5,909 nucleotides of DNA from Xanthobacteraceae bacterium (GTDB lineage: Bacteria; Pseudomonadota; Alphaproteobacteria; Rhizobiales; Xanthobacteraceae), in assembly GCA_030043175.1 (NCBI GenBank), contig JASHYD010000991.1, forward strand, positions 1 to 5,909, in the 5' to 3' direction. The notes under the pieces are model-generated. The model saw nothing but the letters and a program-made list of their open reading frames with translations. It was not told the DNA's origin and ran no database searches. The translations under genes were made by a program, and so were the position numbers. This document shows, piece after piece, positions 1 to 5,141 of the stretch (the first letter of the stretch is position 1; every line of letters starts with the position of its first letter).

Positions 1-1103
1 CCATGGAAGTAGAAATAGCCGCCGAGCTTGCTCGCCAGCGGCTCGATCATGGCGAGAGCGTCGGCGGGACCGCGGACCTTGGCGACCGCAATGGCGCGGT
101 TGAGCGAAACGATCGGCGATGGCTGCATACGCTCCAGCGTGCCGTAGAGCAGATCGATCTCGGTCCAGTCCGTATCCTGCGCCCGATTTGCGCGGGCATG
201 CAGGGCGGCGATCGCCGCCTGTACCTGGTACGGGCCGGGGCGACGGTGCCGCACCGCCTTGTCGATCAGCGCCAAACCCTCGACGATGAGCTGCCGGTTC
301 CATAGTGTGCGATCTTGGTCGTCGAGCAACACCACGCGGCCTTGCGGATCGAAGCGGGCAGGCGCGCGGGCGTGCTGGAGCATCAGAAGCGCCGCGAGAC
401 CCATGATCTCGGGCTCGGTCGGGAACAGTCGCAGCAAGAGGCGCGACAGCCGGATCGCCTCCTCGCACAGCGCCGCGCGGGCGCCTTGTTCGGCGACACT
501 CGTCGTGTAGCCCTCGTTGAACACGAGGTACAGCATAGCCGCCACTGCGGCGAGGCGCTCGACGCGTTCGGCGGCTCCCGGCGCCTCAAAGGGCACATTC
601 GCGCCAGCAATGCGAGCCTTGGCGCGCGTGATGCGTTGCTCCATCGCGGCTTCGCTCACGAGGAACGCACGCGCGATCTGCTGCACCGACAAACCCGATA
701 CGATGCGCAGCGCCAGCGCAATCTGCTGGGTTGCCGGCAGGTCGGGATGGCAGCAAATGAAAAGCAACCGCAGGATGTCGTCACGATAATCGGCCTCGTC
801 GATCCGGTTGGCAGCAGCCGCCTCGGCATCGGTCAAGTCCGAGATCAGGTCCTCCGGCGGCAGCAGCTGCAGCCGGTTCCGGCGACGAACCGTATCGATC
901 CCGGCATTGCGACCGACCATGATCAACCAGGCGGCGGCATCGCGCGGCGGGCCATTCTTGGGCCAGGTCTTCAACGCACGCAGGCAGGCTTCCTGAAACA
1001 CCTCCTCAGCCAAATCGAGGTCACGGAAGTTGCGCAGAAGCGCAGCAACCGCCTGCGGCCGGGCGGCGGTCAGAACCGAGCTGATCCAGCTGGTGTCGGT
1101 CAC
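1..1103 (-). CDS. ECF42-type RNA polymerase sigma factor with C-terminal extension (partial, 3' end beyond left edge)
   Basis: Alternative sigma factor that would direct RNA polymerase to a small promoter set in the cytoplasm. Reading from the GTG at 1103-1101, 367 codons are open to the window edge. Region 2 spans about residues 22-77 (LDLAEEVFQEA at 29-39, then RNAGIDTVRRR at 65-75). Region 4 spans about 105-165, with the helix-turn-helix around SGLSVQQIARAFLVSE (135-150). FICCHPDL at 114-121, YLVFNEGYTTS at 191-201 and LLDDQDRTLWNR at 258-269 are hallmarks of ECF42/DUF6596 proteins, whose long helical, TPR-like C-terminal extension is needed for activity in studied members. Family members are roughly 410-420 aa, so about 50 residues are missing at the left. 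The GTG start overlaps the stop of the upstream YCII gene as GTGA, with a GGGGA tract 10 nt before it. No anti-sigma gene is visible, as is usual for this group. The family call is very secure; the regulon is unknown. Confidence 0.95.
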   Translation of the reverse strand, partial: MTDTSWISSVLTAARPQAVAALLRNFRDLDLAEEVFQEACLRALKTWPKNGPPRDAAAWLIMVGRNAGIDTVRRRNRLQLLPPEDLISDLTDAEAAAANRIDEADYRDDILRLLFICCHPDLPATQQIALALRIVSGLSVQQIARAFLVSEAAMEQRITRAKARIAGANVPFEAPGAAERVERLAAVAAMLYLVFNEGYTTSVAEQGARAALCEEAIRLSRLLLRLFPTEPEIMGLAALLMLQHARAPARFDPQGRVVLLDDQDRTLWNRQLIVEGLALIDKAVRHRRPGPYQVQAAIAALHARANRAQDTDWTEIDLLYGTLERMQPSPIVSLNRAIAVAKVRGPADALAMIEPLASKLGGYFYFH

Positions 1104-1471
1104 GATGCGATTTTCCCCGCAAAGAACGTTCCGACGGGGCGAATCTCGTAAGCGCCACCGGGATTGGCCTCGCCGAGCTCTTTGGCGATCTCGATCGCCT
1201 CGTCAAGGCCGGCGCAGTCAACGATGTAGAACCCCAGCAGCTGCTCCTTGGTCTCCGCAAATGGCCCATCGATCACCAGTGGGGGCTCGCGATCCTTGCG
1301 CAGGGTCGTTGCCGCAGTCGTCGGCAACAGCCGGGCGACCGGGCCAAGCTTACGGGCCCGCACGAGTTTGTCCCTGACCACTGCGAGCTTCGCCATGACG
1401 GCATCGTCGTGTTCCTTGCTCCACGCGCAGGTCACCTTCTCGTCATGGTAGCAAAGTATGGCATACTGCAT
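1100..1471 (-). CDS. YCII-related (DGPF domain) protein, partner of the ECF42 sigma factor
   Basis: Small cytoplasmic protein of 123 aa with a YCII/DGPF fold (a ferredoxin-like alpha/beta domain). Visible hallmarks are the N-terminal beta strand with MQYAILCYHDE (1-11), including the His-Asp pair at 9-10 typical of YciI-like proteins, the motif DGPFAETKEQLLGFYIVD at 68-85, and the closing strand with EIRPVGTFF. It is the first gene of a unit with the ECF42 sigma factor, overlapping its start by 4 bp. DGPF proteins are the standard neighbours of ECF42 sigma factors; their biochemical role is not established, and whether they sense a signal, are regulon members or have enzymatic activity remains open. 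An in-frame start further upstream, at 1534, would add 21 residues, but the ATG at 1471 is preferred because a GGGAGAG ribosome binding site lies at the right distance and homologues begin with M-x-Y/F. Confidence 0.93.
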   Translation of the reverse strand: MQYAILCYHDEKVTCAWSKEHDDAVMAKLAVVRDKLVRARKLGPVARLLPTTAATTLRKDREPPLVIDGPFAETKEQLLGFYIVDCAGLDEAIEIAKELGEANPGGAYEIRPVGTFFAGKIAS

Positions 1472-1476
1472 CTCGG

Positions 1477-1483
1477 CTCTCCC
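1477..1483 (-). promoter_or_regulatory. Ribosome binding site fixing the YCII gene start
   Basis: GGGAGAG read on the minus strand. Its GGAG core ends 7 nt before the ATG at 1471-1469. It decides for this start over the longer reading frame that opens at 1534. Confidence 0.75.
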
Positions 1484-1506
1484 GCCAGCTTTCCTGCTCA
1501 CACAAG

Positions 1507-1533
1507 GACGATCGAAGATAACCCATACCGACA
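1507..1533 (-). promoter_or_regulatory. Candidate ECF42-type promoter for the YCII-sigma factor unit
   Basis: On the minus strand TGTCGG (1533-1528) is followed after exactly 17 nt by CGTC (1510-1507), and the ATG of the YCII gene is 35 nt further on. ECF42 promoters described in Streptomyces have TGTCGA as -35 and a CGA/CGTC-like -10, so this is one mismatch away at -35 with a fitting spacer. It would give a leader of about 30 nt holding the ribosome binding site, and would mean autoregulation. The motif is short and the DNA is GC-rich, so chance is a real alternative: TGTCGC at 1634-1629 also occurs but has no good -10 partner. Confidence 0.4.
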
Positions 1534-1534
1534 C

Positions 1535-1948
1535 CGGAACGATTTCGAGGCAATGGGGAGCAGTACCGCTCGACGGAATGGCCAGATAATATTCCTAACA
1601 TGCTGCTTTTGCCGAGATCCGCAACAACGCGACAAACCTCCGCCTGATCCGCGCCCAGCCGTTGGCAGCTAAATCTGGATCGATCAAATCGGCGAGGACA
1701 TTAAGTGCCACAAGACCGGCTGGACACTTGGCACCTGCGCGCCGTGCATTCCCCGTGCGCATTCCCGAATCGGCCGTCTCGGTCGCGAACGGGTCGCCAG
1801 TCTAGTCAGACTTTCACCTATGACGATGACCGCGGCGCATGCCGCCACGGGGCGGCCTGTGAATGCGGCGAACCTGCGTCGCCGTATTGCGCTAAATTCC
1901 CGTCCGTTCTGTTCGACCGAAGGCAGCGTTTCTTCGTCCAACCGATCC
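1535..1948. other. Region without a supported gene
   Basis: Upstream space between the minus-strand YCII gene and the plus-strand small gene at 2022. Two reading frames over 100 codons lie antiparallel here (1705-2025 plus and 1684-2022 minus). Neither has a convincing ribosome binding site: the plus one begins at ATG, the minus one only at TTG. Their translations are rich in Arg, Ser, Pro and Cys and show no domain that I recognise. The minus frame contains a faintly protein-like stretch (FKHDTVLCAVKDRLDEE) and could be a decayed small gene. I see no tRNA, repeat or clear terminator. Confidence 0.5.
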
Positions 1949-1976
1949 TTGACGGCGCAGAGCACCGTGTCATGCT
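1949..1976 (+). promoter_or_regulatory. Possible sigma-70-like promoter for the 95-aa gene
   Basis: TTGACG (1949-1954, preceded by C as in the alphaproteobacterial CTTGAC -35) is followed after 16 nt by CATGCT (1971-1976), which matches the -10 consensus at only 3 of 6 positions, including A2 and T6. It would place the transcript start near 1983, about 40 nt before the ATG at 2022. The -35 is good and the -10 weak, so this is tentative. Confidence 0.28.
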
Positions 1977-2021
1977 TGAAGGTAGGTCGGGACAACGCTC
2001 TAACGGGGGAGCAGCGCCACA

Positions 2022-2309
2022 ATGACCAAAGAAGAATTGATCGACGCTGCCTGCGAAATCATCGGCGGCGACGCGAAGGCGTTATCCACCGATCAGATGC
2101 AGGGATTGATGATCATCATTGAACGTCTGGCCAACGTGAGCCTCGATGAGCGCAGATCGTTCGACAATCTGTGCACCATACGGGCCATCATAGATGCTGC
2201 CGCCAATTCTCCTAAAACTGCGGACGATTTAGTGACCTTGCGCCTGACCGAAGGACAGCGCGCATTTTTGCTGGCGTTGGTCGATAAGGAAATTCGCGAA
2301 CACGCTTGA
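2022..2309 (+). CDS. Small conserved-looking protein of unknown function (95 aa)
   Basis: A 95-aa soluble protein that I do not recognise. It starts with ATG at 2022, preceded by a GGGGGAG ribosome binding site whose core ends 10 nt upstream, and ends with TGA at 2307-2309. The sequence is balanced and predicted to be almost wholly alpha-helical, with amphipathic segments at about 3-15 (EELIDAACEIIGG), 21-38 (LSTDQMQGLMIIIERLAN), 40-60 and 76-93 (EGQRAFLLALVDKEIREH). It has one Cys near each end of the first half (residues 11 and 51), no signal peptide, no membrane segment and no clear DNA-binding motif. Ile, Leu, Ala, Glu and Asp content is normal for a real protein, unlike the overlapping frames, which are Arg-, Ser- and Pro-rich. 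It stands alone, about 370 bp ahead of the dehydrogenase, and need not be linked to it. Confidence 0.68.
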   Translation: MTKEELIDAACEIIGGDAKALSTDQMQGLMIIIERLANVSLDERRSFDNLCTIRAIIDAAANSPKTADDLVTLRLTEGQRAFLLALVDKEIREHA

Positions 2310-2399
2310 TCCTTGAGGTCCACGTGAGATCGCCCTGTCATGGCCACCCCGGCTTCCCAAGGCCTTGAACCCCGGCCACGAGCCGGAGGAGAACTCTCG

Positions 2400-2456
2400 A
2401 TGGATACGGTCGTGTCGACGTCCGCCGCAGCGGCGACCGCAACGCCTCCGCCATGA
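2400..2456 (+). CDS. Possible 18-aa leader or remnant peptide
   Basis: ATG at 2400 follows GGAGGAG (2385-2391) after 8 nt, the best ribosome binding site in the window. The frame codes for a peptide beginning MDTVVSTS and then running into Ala, Thr and Pro before TGA at 2454-2456. The small hairpin at 2372-2386 overlaps the first bases of the binding site. I know of no such peptide. It may be a translated leader, the broken start of a lost gene, or chance. No in-frame continuation after the stop looks like a protein. Confidence 0.25.
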   Translation: MDTVVSTSAAAATATPPP

Positions 2457-2668
2457 GCTGACCGAGCGCCATGGGCGGCCCGTAATCTGCGCCGAAGCGG
2501 CGCGGGTTCGGGCACCATTAGTTACGGAAGCGCTGGCAAAGCGCCGCGTCGGTCGCCCGGGTCTATCTTGATTATCCTCCCTCAGGCCCGTACGAGCGGG
2601 CTAGGGACTTCGACGCCGGTGTGATGTAGATTTCTGCCAGACCGCAGCATTCGCAGGCAAAAGCAATC

Positions 2669-2675
2669 GGGAGGA
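2669..2675 (+). promoter_or_regulatory. Ribosome binding site of the PQQ dehydrogenase
   Basis: GGGAGGA ends 4 nt before the ATG at 2680. Together with the signal peptide that starts at this codon it fixes the start of the dehydrogenase. Confidence 0.8.
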
Positions 2676-2679
2676 CGTC

Positions 2680-4386
2680 ATGCGCAATCACTCGATCGGT
2701 ATCGCATTATTGGCAAGCAGCGCGCTCGCCACAGCATCTTCCGCGTTGGCCGCCGACGTGACACCGGAGCGGCTGCTCAATCCTGACCGCGAGCCGCAGA
2801 ACTGGCTGATGAACCACCGTACCTATGATGGCCAGCGCTTCTCGCCGCTTGCACGCATCAACAAGGACAACGTCAAGGAGCTCAGGCTCGCCTATGCGGT
2901 TCCGCTCGGCGGGTCGGCTGGCGACGAATGGGTGGAGGCGACCCCGCTCGTCGAAAACGGCTTCATCTACATCACCGATTCCTGGGGGGTGCTTTACAAG
3001 ATCGACGCCACGTCGGGCGAGGTGGGGCGGATCCTCTGGCGGATGGACCCAAAGCAGGAGAAGCAGGCCAATAACCGCGGCGCCGCATTGTGGGGCAATT
3101 TTGTCATTTCGCCCGCCAACTACCCGGCGCGCATCGTGGCGACCGACAAGGAATCCGGTAAGGTCGTGTGGGAAACCAATGTGAGCTTCGGCGAGCCGCA
3201 GCTGCGCATCACCGCGGCGCCCCTTGCCATCAACGACCGCATCGTCATCGGGGCGTCGGGCGGCGACAGCGGCGTGCGCGACTGGGTGGCCGCGCTCGAA
3301 GCGGCTACCGGCAAGGTCATGTGGCGGAAATTTACTATTCCGGCACCTGGCGAGCCCGGCAGCGAAACCTGGAAAGGCGCCAACAATGCGTGGCAAACCG
3401 GCGGCGCCGCCGTGTGGGTCACGGGGACGTATGATCCGGAGACCAACCAGACCATCTGGGGCACCGGCAATCCGGTGCCGATGTACGATCCGACCTACCG
3501 GCCGGGCGACAATCTCTATACCAACAGCGCGATTTCCTGGAACCCCGAGACCGGCAACATGAACTGGTATTTCCAGTACACGCCGGGCGACATGTGGGAC
3601 TATGACGAGATCGGCACCCACATCATGATCGACGCGCAAGTCGCGGGCGAGCCGCGCAAGCTGATCACGCACTCGGCGCGCAACGGCCACCTCTATACGA
3701 TGGACCGGCATAACGGTCAGATCATCGGGGCCAAGCCCTACACCGAGGTCAACTGGACGCGGGGTATCGACCAGAAGACCGGCAAGCCTGTCGAATACGA
3801 CCCCAGCAAGGACATCCAGACCTATTCGGGCGTCGGCAATCTCACGCCTGGCGAGTCGCTCAAACGGGTCTGCCCCTCCATCCTTGGCGGCAACAATTAT
3901 TGGCCAAGCTCGTACAATCCGGGGACCAAGCTTCTCTACATTCCGTCGATGACGGGCTGCATGAACGTCGCGGTCGACCGCACCAAGCACAACGCTGAGC
4001 GCGGCTGGACCGGCGGGGAGTGGACGTCGAGCGAGCGCTTCGAAACCGACCTCATCTCAGTCGATCCGGTGACCCAGGAGGTCAAACGGCGCACCCACCT
4101 GCCCTACCCGACCCGCTCGGGCACCCTTTCAACCGCCGGCGGCCTCGTATTCCTCGCCTTGTTCGACGGCACGGTCGCCGCCTTCGACGACACCACGCTC
4201 GAGCAGTTGTGGAAGATCAACCTCGGCACCCGCTTCTCGGCGCCGCCCATGACGTTCGCGTTCAACGGCAAACAATATATCGCCATCGCCACCGGATCGA
4301 GCCCGCTGAGCAAGAGCACCTTGGCCAACACGCCAGAACTCAAGGAGCAGCGCAACGCCACGCTTCTTTACGTCTTTGGCCTATAG
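2680..4386 (+). CDS. Periplasmic PQQ-dependent alcohol dehydrogenase, methanol/ethanol family, probably lanthanide-using
   Basis: Quinoprotein of 568 aa that would oxidise an alcohol (substrate unknown) to an aldehyde with pyrroloquinoline quinone, passing electrons to a periplasmic cytochrome c. Signal peptide 1-24 (MRNHS charged start, hydrophobic core, SALA cleavage site). An eight-bladed propeller is shown by repeated W-type motifs such as VATDKESGKVVW (153-164) and AALEAATGKVMW (204-215). By comparison with MxaF/ExaA: E86 and R133 contact PQQ, N264 (GTGNP) binds metal, D307 is the catalytic base, R334 follows it. D309, two residues after D307 (WDYDE), is the extra Asp of lanthanide enzymes such as XoxF and PedH. 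Oddities: the vicinal Cys pair is replaced by E127-K128; D196 (GGDSGVR) stands where metal-binding Glu is usual. C398 and C427 are spaced like the second MxaF disulfide. There is no C-terminal haem domain, so it is a type I soluble enzyme. Family certain; metal inferred; substrate open. Confidence 0.95.
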   Translation: MRNHSIGIALLASSALATASSALAADVTPERLLNPDREPQNWLMNHRTYDGQRFSPLARINKDNVKELRLAYAVPLGGSAGDEWVEATPLVENGFIYITDSWGVLYKIDATSGEVGRILWRMDPKQEKQANNRGAALWGNFVISPANYPARIVATDKESGKVVWETNVSFGEPQLRITAAPLAINDRIVIGASGGDSGVRDWVAALEAATGKVMWRKFTIPAPGEPGSETWKGANNAWQTGGAAVWVTGTYDPETNQTIWGTGNPVPMYDPTYRPGDNLYTNSAISWNPETGNMNWYFQYTPGDMWDYDEIGTHIMIDAQVAGEPRKLITHSARNGHLYTMDRHNGQIIGAKPYTEVNWTRGIDQKTGKPVEYDPSKDIQTYSGVGNLTPGESLKRVCPSILGGNNYWPSSYNPGTKLLYIPSMTGCMNVAVDRTKHNAERGWTGGEWTSSERFETDLISVDPVTQEVKRRTHLPYPTRSGTLSTAGGLVFLALFDGTVAAFDDTTLEQLWKINLGTRFSAPPMTFAFNGKQYIAIATGSSPLSKSTLANTPELKEQRNATLLYVFGL

Positions 4387-4402
4387 TTGGACGGTTTGTT
4401 GC

Positions 4403-4427
4403 AGGGGCAGCCCTTGTGGGCGCCCCT
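4403..4427 (+). terminator. Hairpin after the PQQ dehydrogenase stop, possible terminator or repeat element
   Basis: Arms 4403-4413 and 4418-4427 pair over 10 bp (AGGGGC, bulged A, GCCC against GGGC GCCCCT) around a TTGT loop, starting 16 bp after the TAG. There is no U-tract, so it may stabilise the 3' end or be a dispersed palindromic repeat rather than an intrinsic terminator. The arms are GC-only and strong. Confidence 0.45.
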
Positions 4428-4466
4428 ACAGCAGCAATCAGTAATCAATAGTCAGATCGCCGGGTC

Positions 4467-4547
4467 GTGGTCACCGCCTGGATTTTGGCAATGCCGGCAG
4501 CACTCATAGGGGCCGCGTTTTATCTGGCCTGCACAGTGTGGCGCTGA
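4467..4547 (+). CDS. Possible 26-aa hydrophobic membrane peptide
   Basis: From GTG at 4467 the frame reads 26 residues, almost all hydrophobic (TAWILAMPAALIGAAFYLAC in the core), ending in W-R before TGA at 4545-4547. This would make a single membrane helix with a positive C-terminus. An internal ATG at 4491 would leave 18 residues. No clear ribosome binding site precedes either start, and short hydrophobic frames occur by chance, so this is weak. If real, its position just after the dehydrogenase hairpin suggests a separate transcript or read-through. Confidence 0.2.
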   Translation: MVTAWILAMPAALIGAAFYLACTVWR

Positions 4548-4574
4548 CTTGCGCGACCGCCGAACTCGCAATCC

Positions 4575-5018
4575 TTACTGGTGCTGTTGGAGAGCTTCGA
4601 CGATCGCAAGCGCGACCCGCGGTGCGATCGGATGTGGACACGGATTCCCCGCACGATCGCGCGTGCCAAGGCCGATTGCCATGATGCGCTCGATTTTTTC
4701 GGCCGTTTCAGTGGTGAGGTTGTGATCGATTGGCCCCCACGTCCCTGCAGTAGCTACTGCGTTCGGGGCGGCGATTCCTCTCGGCTTCGTTCCGCCATTC
4801 TTGTAGACAGCAGCCAGGGCCGGTCCCACCTTCCCTTGCGTTGACGGTACATTGCCTGCCGCCGGTCGCGTCGCGCGTACATGCCAGTGAGGCGACAGCG
4901 CCGAAAACAAATCGAGTGTCGTTCGGATACAGGAATAGATGACGAAGAGCATGGAACAACCAAGCATCAACAGCGAAAACGCGCTGACAAACCACAACAA
5001 GAGATCCACAGCAAACAC
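4575..5018 (-). CDS. Single-TM membrane-anchored protein of unknown function (147 aa)
   Basis: Starting at GTG 5018-5016 this codes for 147 aa. The N-terminus is one long hydrophobic segment, about residues 2-32 (VDLLLWFVSAFSLLMLGCSM at 4-23, then LFVIYSC), followed by a soluble tail of about 110 residues. The tail has a Gly/Ala/Pro-rich middle (about 55-90) and a helical, charged part (TTETAEKIERIMAIGLGTRD). I do not recognise a domain. The GC at residues 19-20 is not a proper lipobox and hydrophobic residues continue after it, so an uncleaved anchor is more likely than a lipoprotein. A longer frame from TTG at 5078 exists but lacks a ribosome binding site and puts the hydrophobic segment inside; GGGGGAG precedes 5018. 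GTG at 5009 is an alternative. Divergent from the phosphatase gene. The frame could still be spurious, though the clear membrane helix argues for it. Confidence 0.5.
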   Translation of the reverse strand: MFAVDLLLWFVSAFSLLMLGCSMLFVIYSCIRTTLDLFSALSPHWHVRATRPAAGNVPSTQGKVGPALAAVYKNGGTKPRGIAAPNAVATAGTWGPIDHNLTTETAEKIERIMAIGLGTRDRAGNPCPHPIAPRVALAIVEALQQHQ

Positions 5019-5022
5019 GGCA

Positions 5023-5029
5023 CTCCCCC
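5023..5029 (-). promoter_or_regulatory. Ribosome binding site favouring the GTG start at 5018
   Basis: GGGGGAG on the minus strand, 4 nt before GTG 5018-5016 and 13 nt before GTG 5009-5007. The first spacing is a little short and the second long, so the start is one of these two rather than the unsupported TTG at 5078. Confidence 0.45.
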
Positions 5030-5048
5030 GGGGCAGGCATCGCTGCTT

Positions 5049-5078
5049 AAGACACCATGTTGTCGGCAAAGTGGTCAA
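5049..5078 (-). promoter_or_regulatory. Possible promoter for the membrane-anchored protein
   Basis: On the minus strand TTGACC (5078-5073) is followed after 18 nt by TGTCTT (5054-5049), which matches the -10 consensus at 3 of 6 positions. It would start a transcript near 5042, about 24 nt before the GTG at 5018. If right, the TTG at 5078 is part of a -35 box and not a start codon. Weak -10, so tentative. Confidence 0.25.
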
Positions 5079-5099
5079 TTCTCAATCGTAGGCGAATCG

Positions 5100-5133
5100 C
5101 AATACGGGTGCGCTCTCAATTGCGGTGCGCTGT
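5100..5133. repeat. Two imperfect 17-bp tandem repeats, possible operator
   Basis: Unit 1 at 5100-5116 and unit 2 at 5117-5133 agree at 13 of 17 positions; both begin CAAT and share GGTGCGCT (5107-5114 and 5124-5131). A further CAAT begins at 5083, also 17 bp before unit 1, and another at 5076. The second unit runs into the palindrome GTGTCGACAC (5132-5141). They lie in the divergent intergenic region, 80-115 bp upstream of the minus-strand gene start. Confidence 0.4.
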
Positions 5134-5141
5134 GTCGACAC
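5132..5141. repeat. 10-bp perfect palindrome
   Basis: GTGTCGACAC is its own reverse complement. It follows directly on the 17-bp tandem repeats and may be part of the same protein-binding region. It also contains TGTCGA, the published ECF42 -35 hexamer, on both strands, but I see no matching -10 at a good distance. A 10-bp palindrome can occur by chance. Confidence 0.35.

Larger units (their letters stand above)
2310..2679. other. Intergenic region ahead of the PQQ dehydrogenase
   Basis: About 370 bp with no gene I would call firmly. It holds a hairpin CCGGC-CACGA-GCCGG (2372-2386) whose right arm runs into a GGAGGAG motif, an 18-codon ORF behind that motif (see 2400-2456), and an inverted repeat GCCCG-TACGAG-CGGGC at 2586-2601 without a following T-run. 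CTTGAT at 2567-2572 could be a -35, but no good -10 follows at the right distance. The leader just before the dehydrogenase is unremarkable apart from its ribosome binding site. Longer frames here (2365-2571 plus, 2093-2518 minus) have weak starts and arginine- or proline-rich translations. Confidence 0.45.

Noticed and set aside
315..1151. 278-codon open frame on the plus strand across the sigma factor
   Set aside because: Antisense shadow of the ECF42 gene, whose protein motifs are unmistakable. The plus-strand translation is Arg/Gln/Ala-rich with no recognisable domain.
1684..2022. 112-codon minus-strand frame starting at TTG
   Set aside because: No ATG or GTG near the start and no binding site. 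The stretch FKHDTVLCAVKD looks faintly like small rhizobial proteins but the rest does not, so at most it is a decayed gene.
1705..2025. 106-codon plus-strand frame before the 95-aa gene
   Set aside because: Composition is Arg/Ser/Pro/Cys-rich with no domain, and it overlaps an equally long frame on the other strand. No supporting binding site.
2586..2601. Inverted repeat GCCCG-TACGAG-CGGGC before the dehydrogenase as a terminator
   Set aside because: Only a 5-bp stem and no T-run follows on either strand. Too weak to call.
2500..2679. Sigma-54 promoter ahead of the dehydrogenase
   Set aside because: I looked for TGGCAC-N5-TTGC; only TGGCAAAGCG at 2534 resembles the first half, and the GC element is missing.
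2707..3990. 427-codon open frame on the minus strand inside the PQQ dehydrogenase
   Set aside because: It is antisense to a certain gene. Its translation is dominated by Arg, Val, Gly, Asp and His, as expected from the complement of GC-rich codons, and shows no domain.
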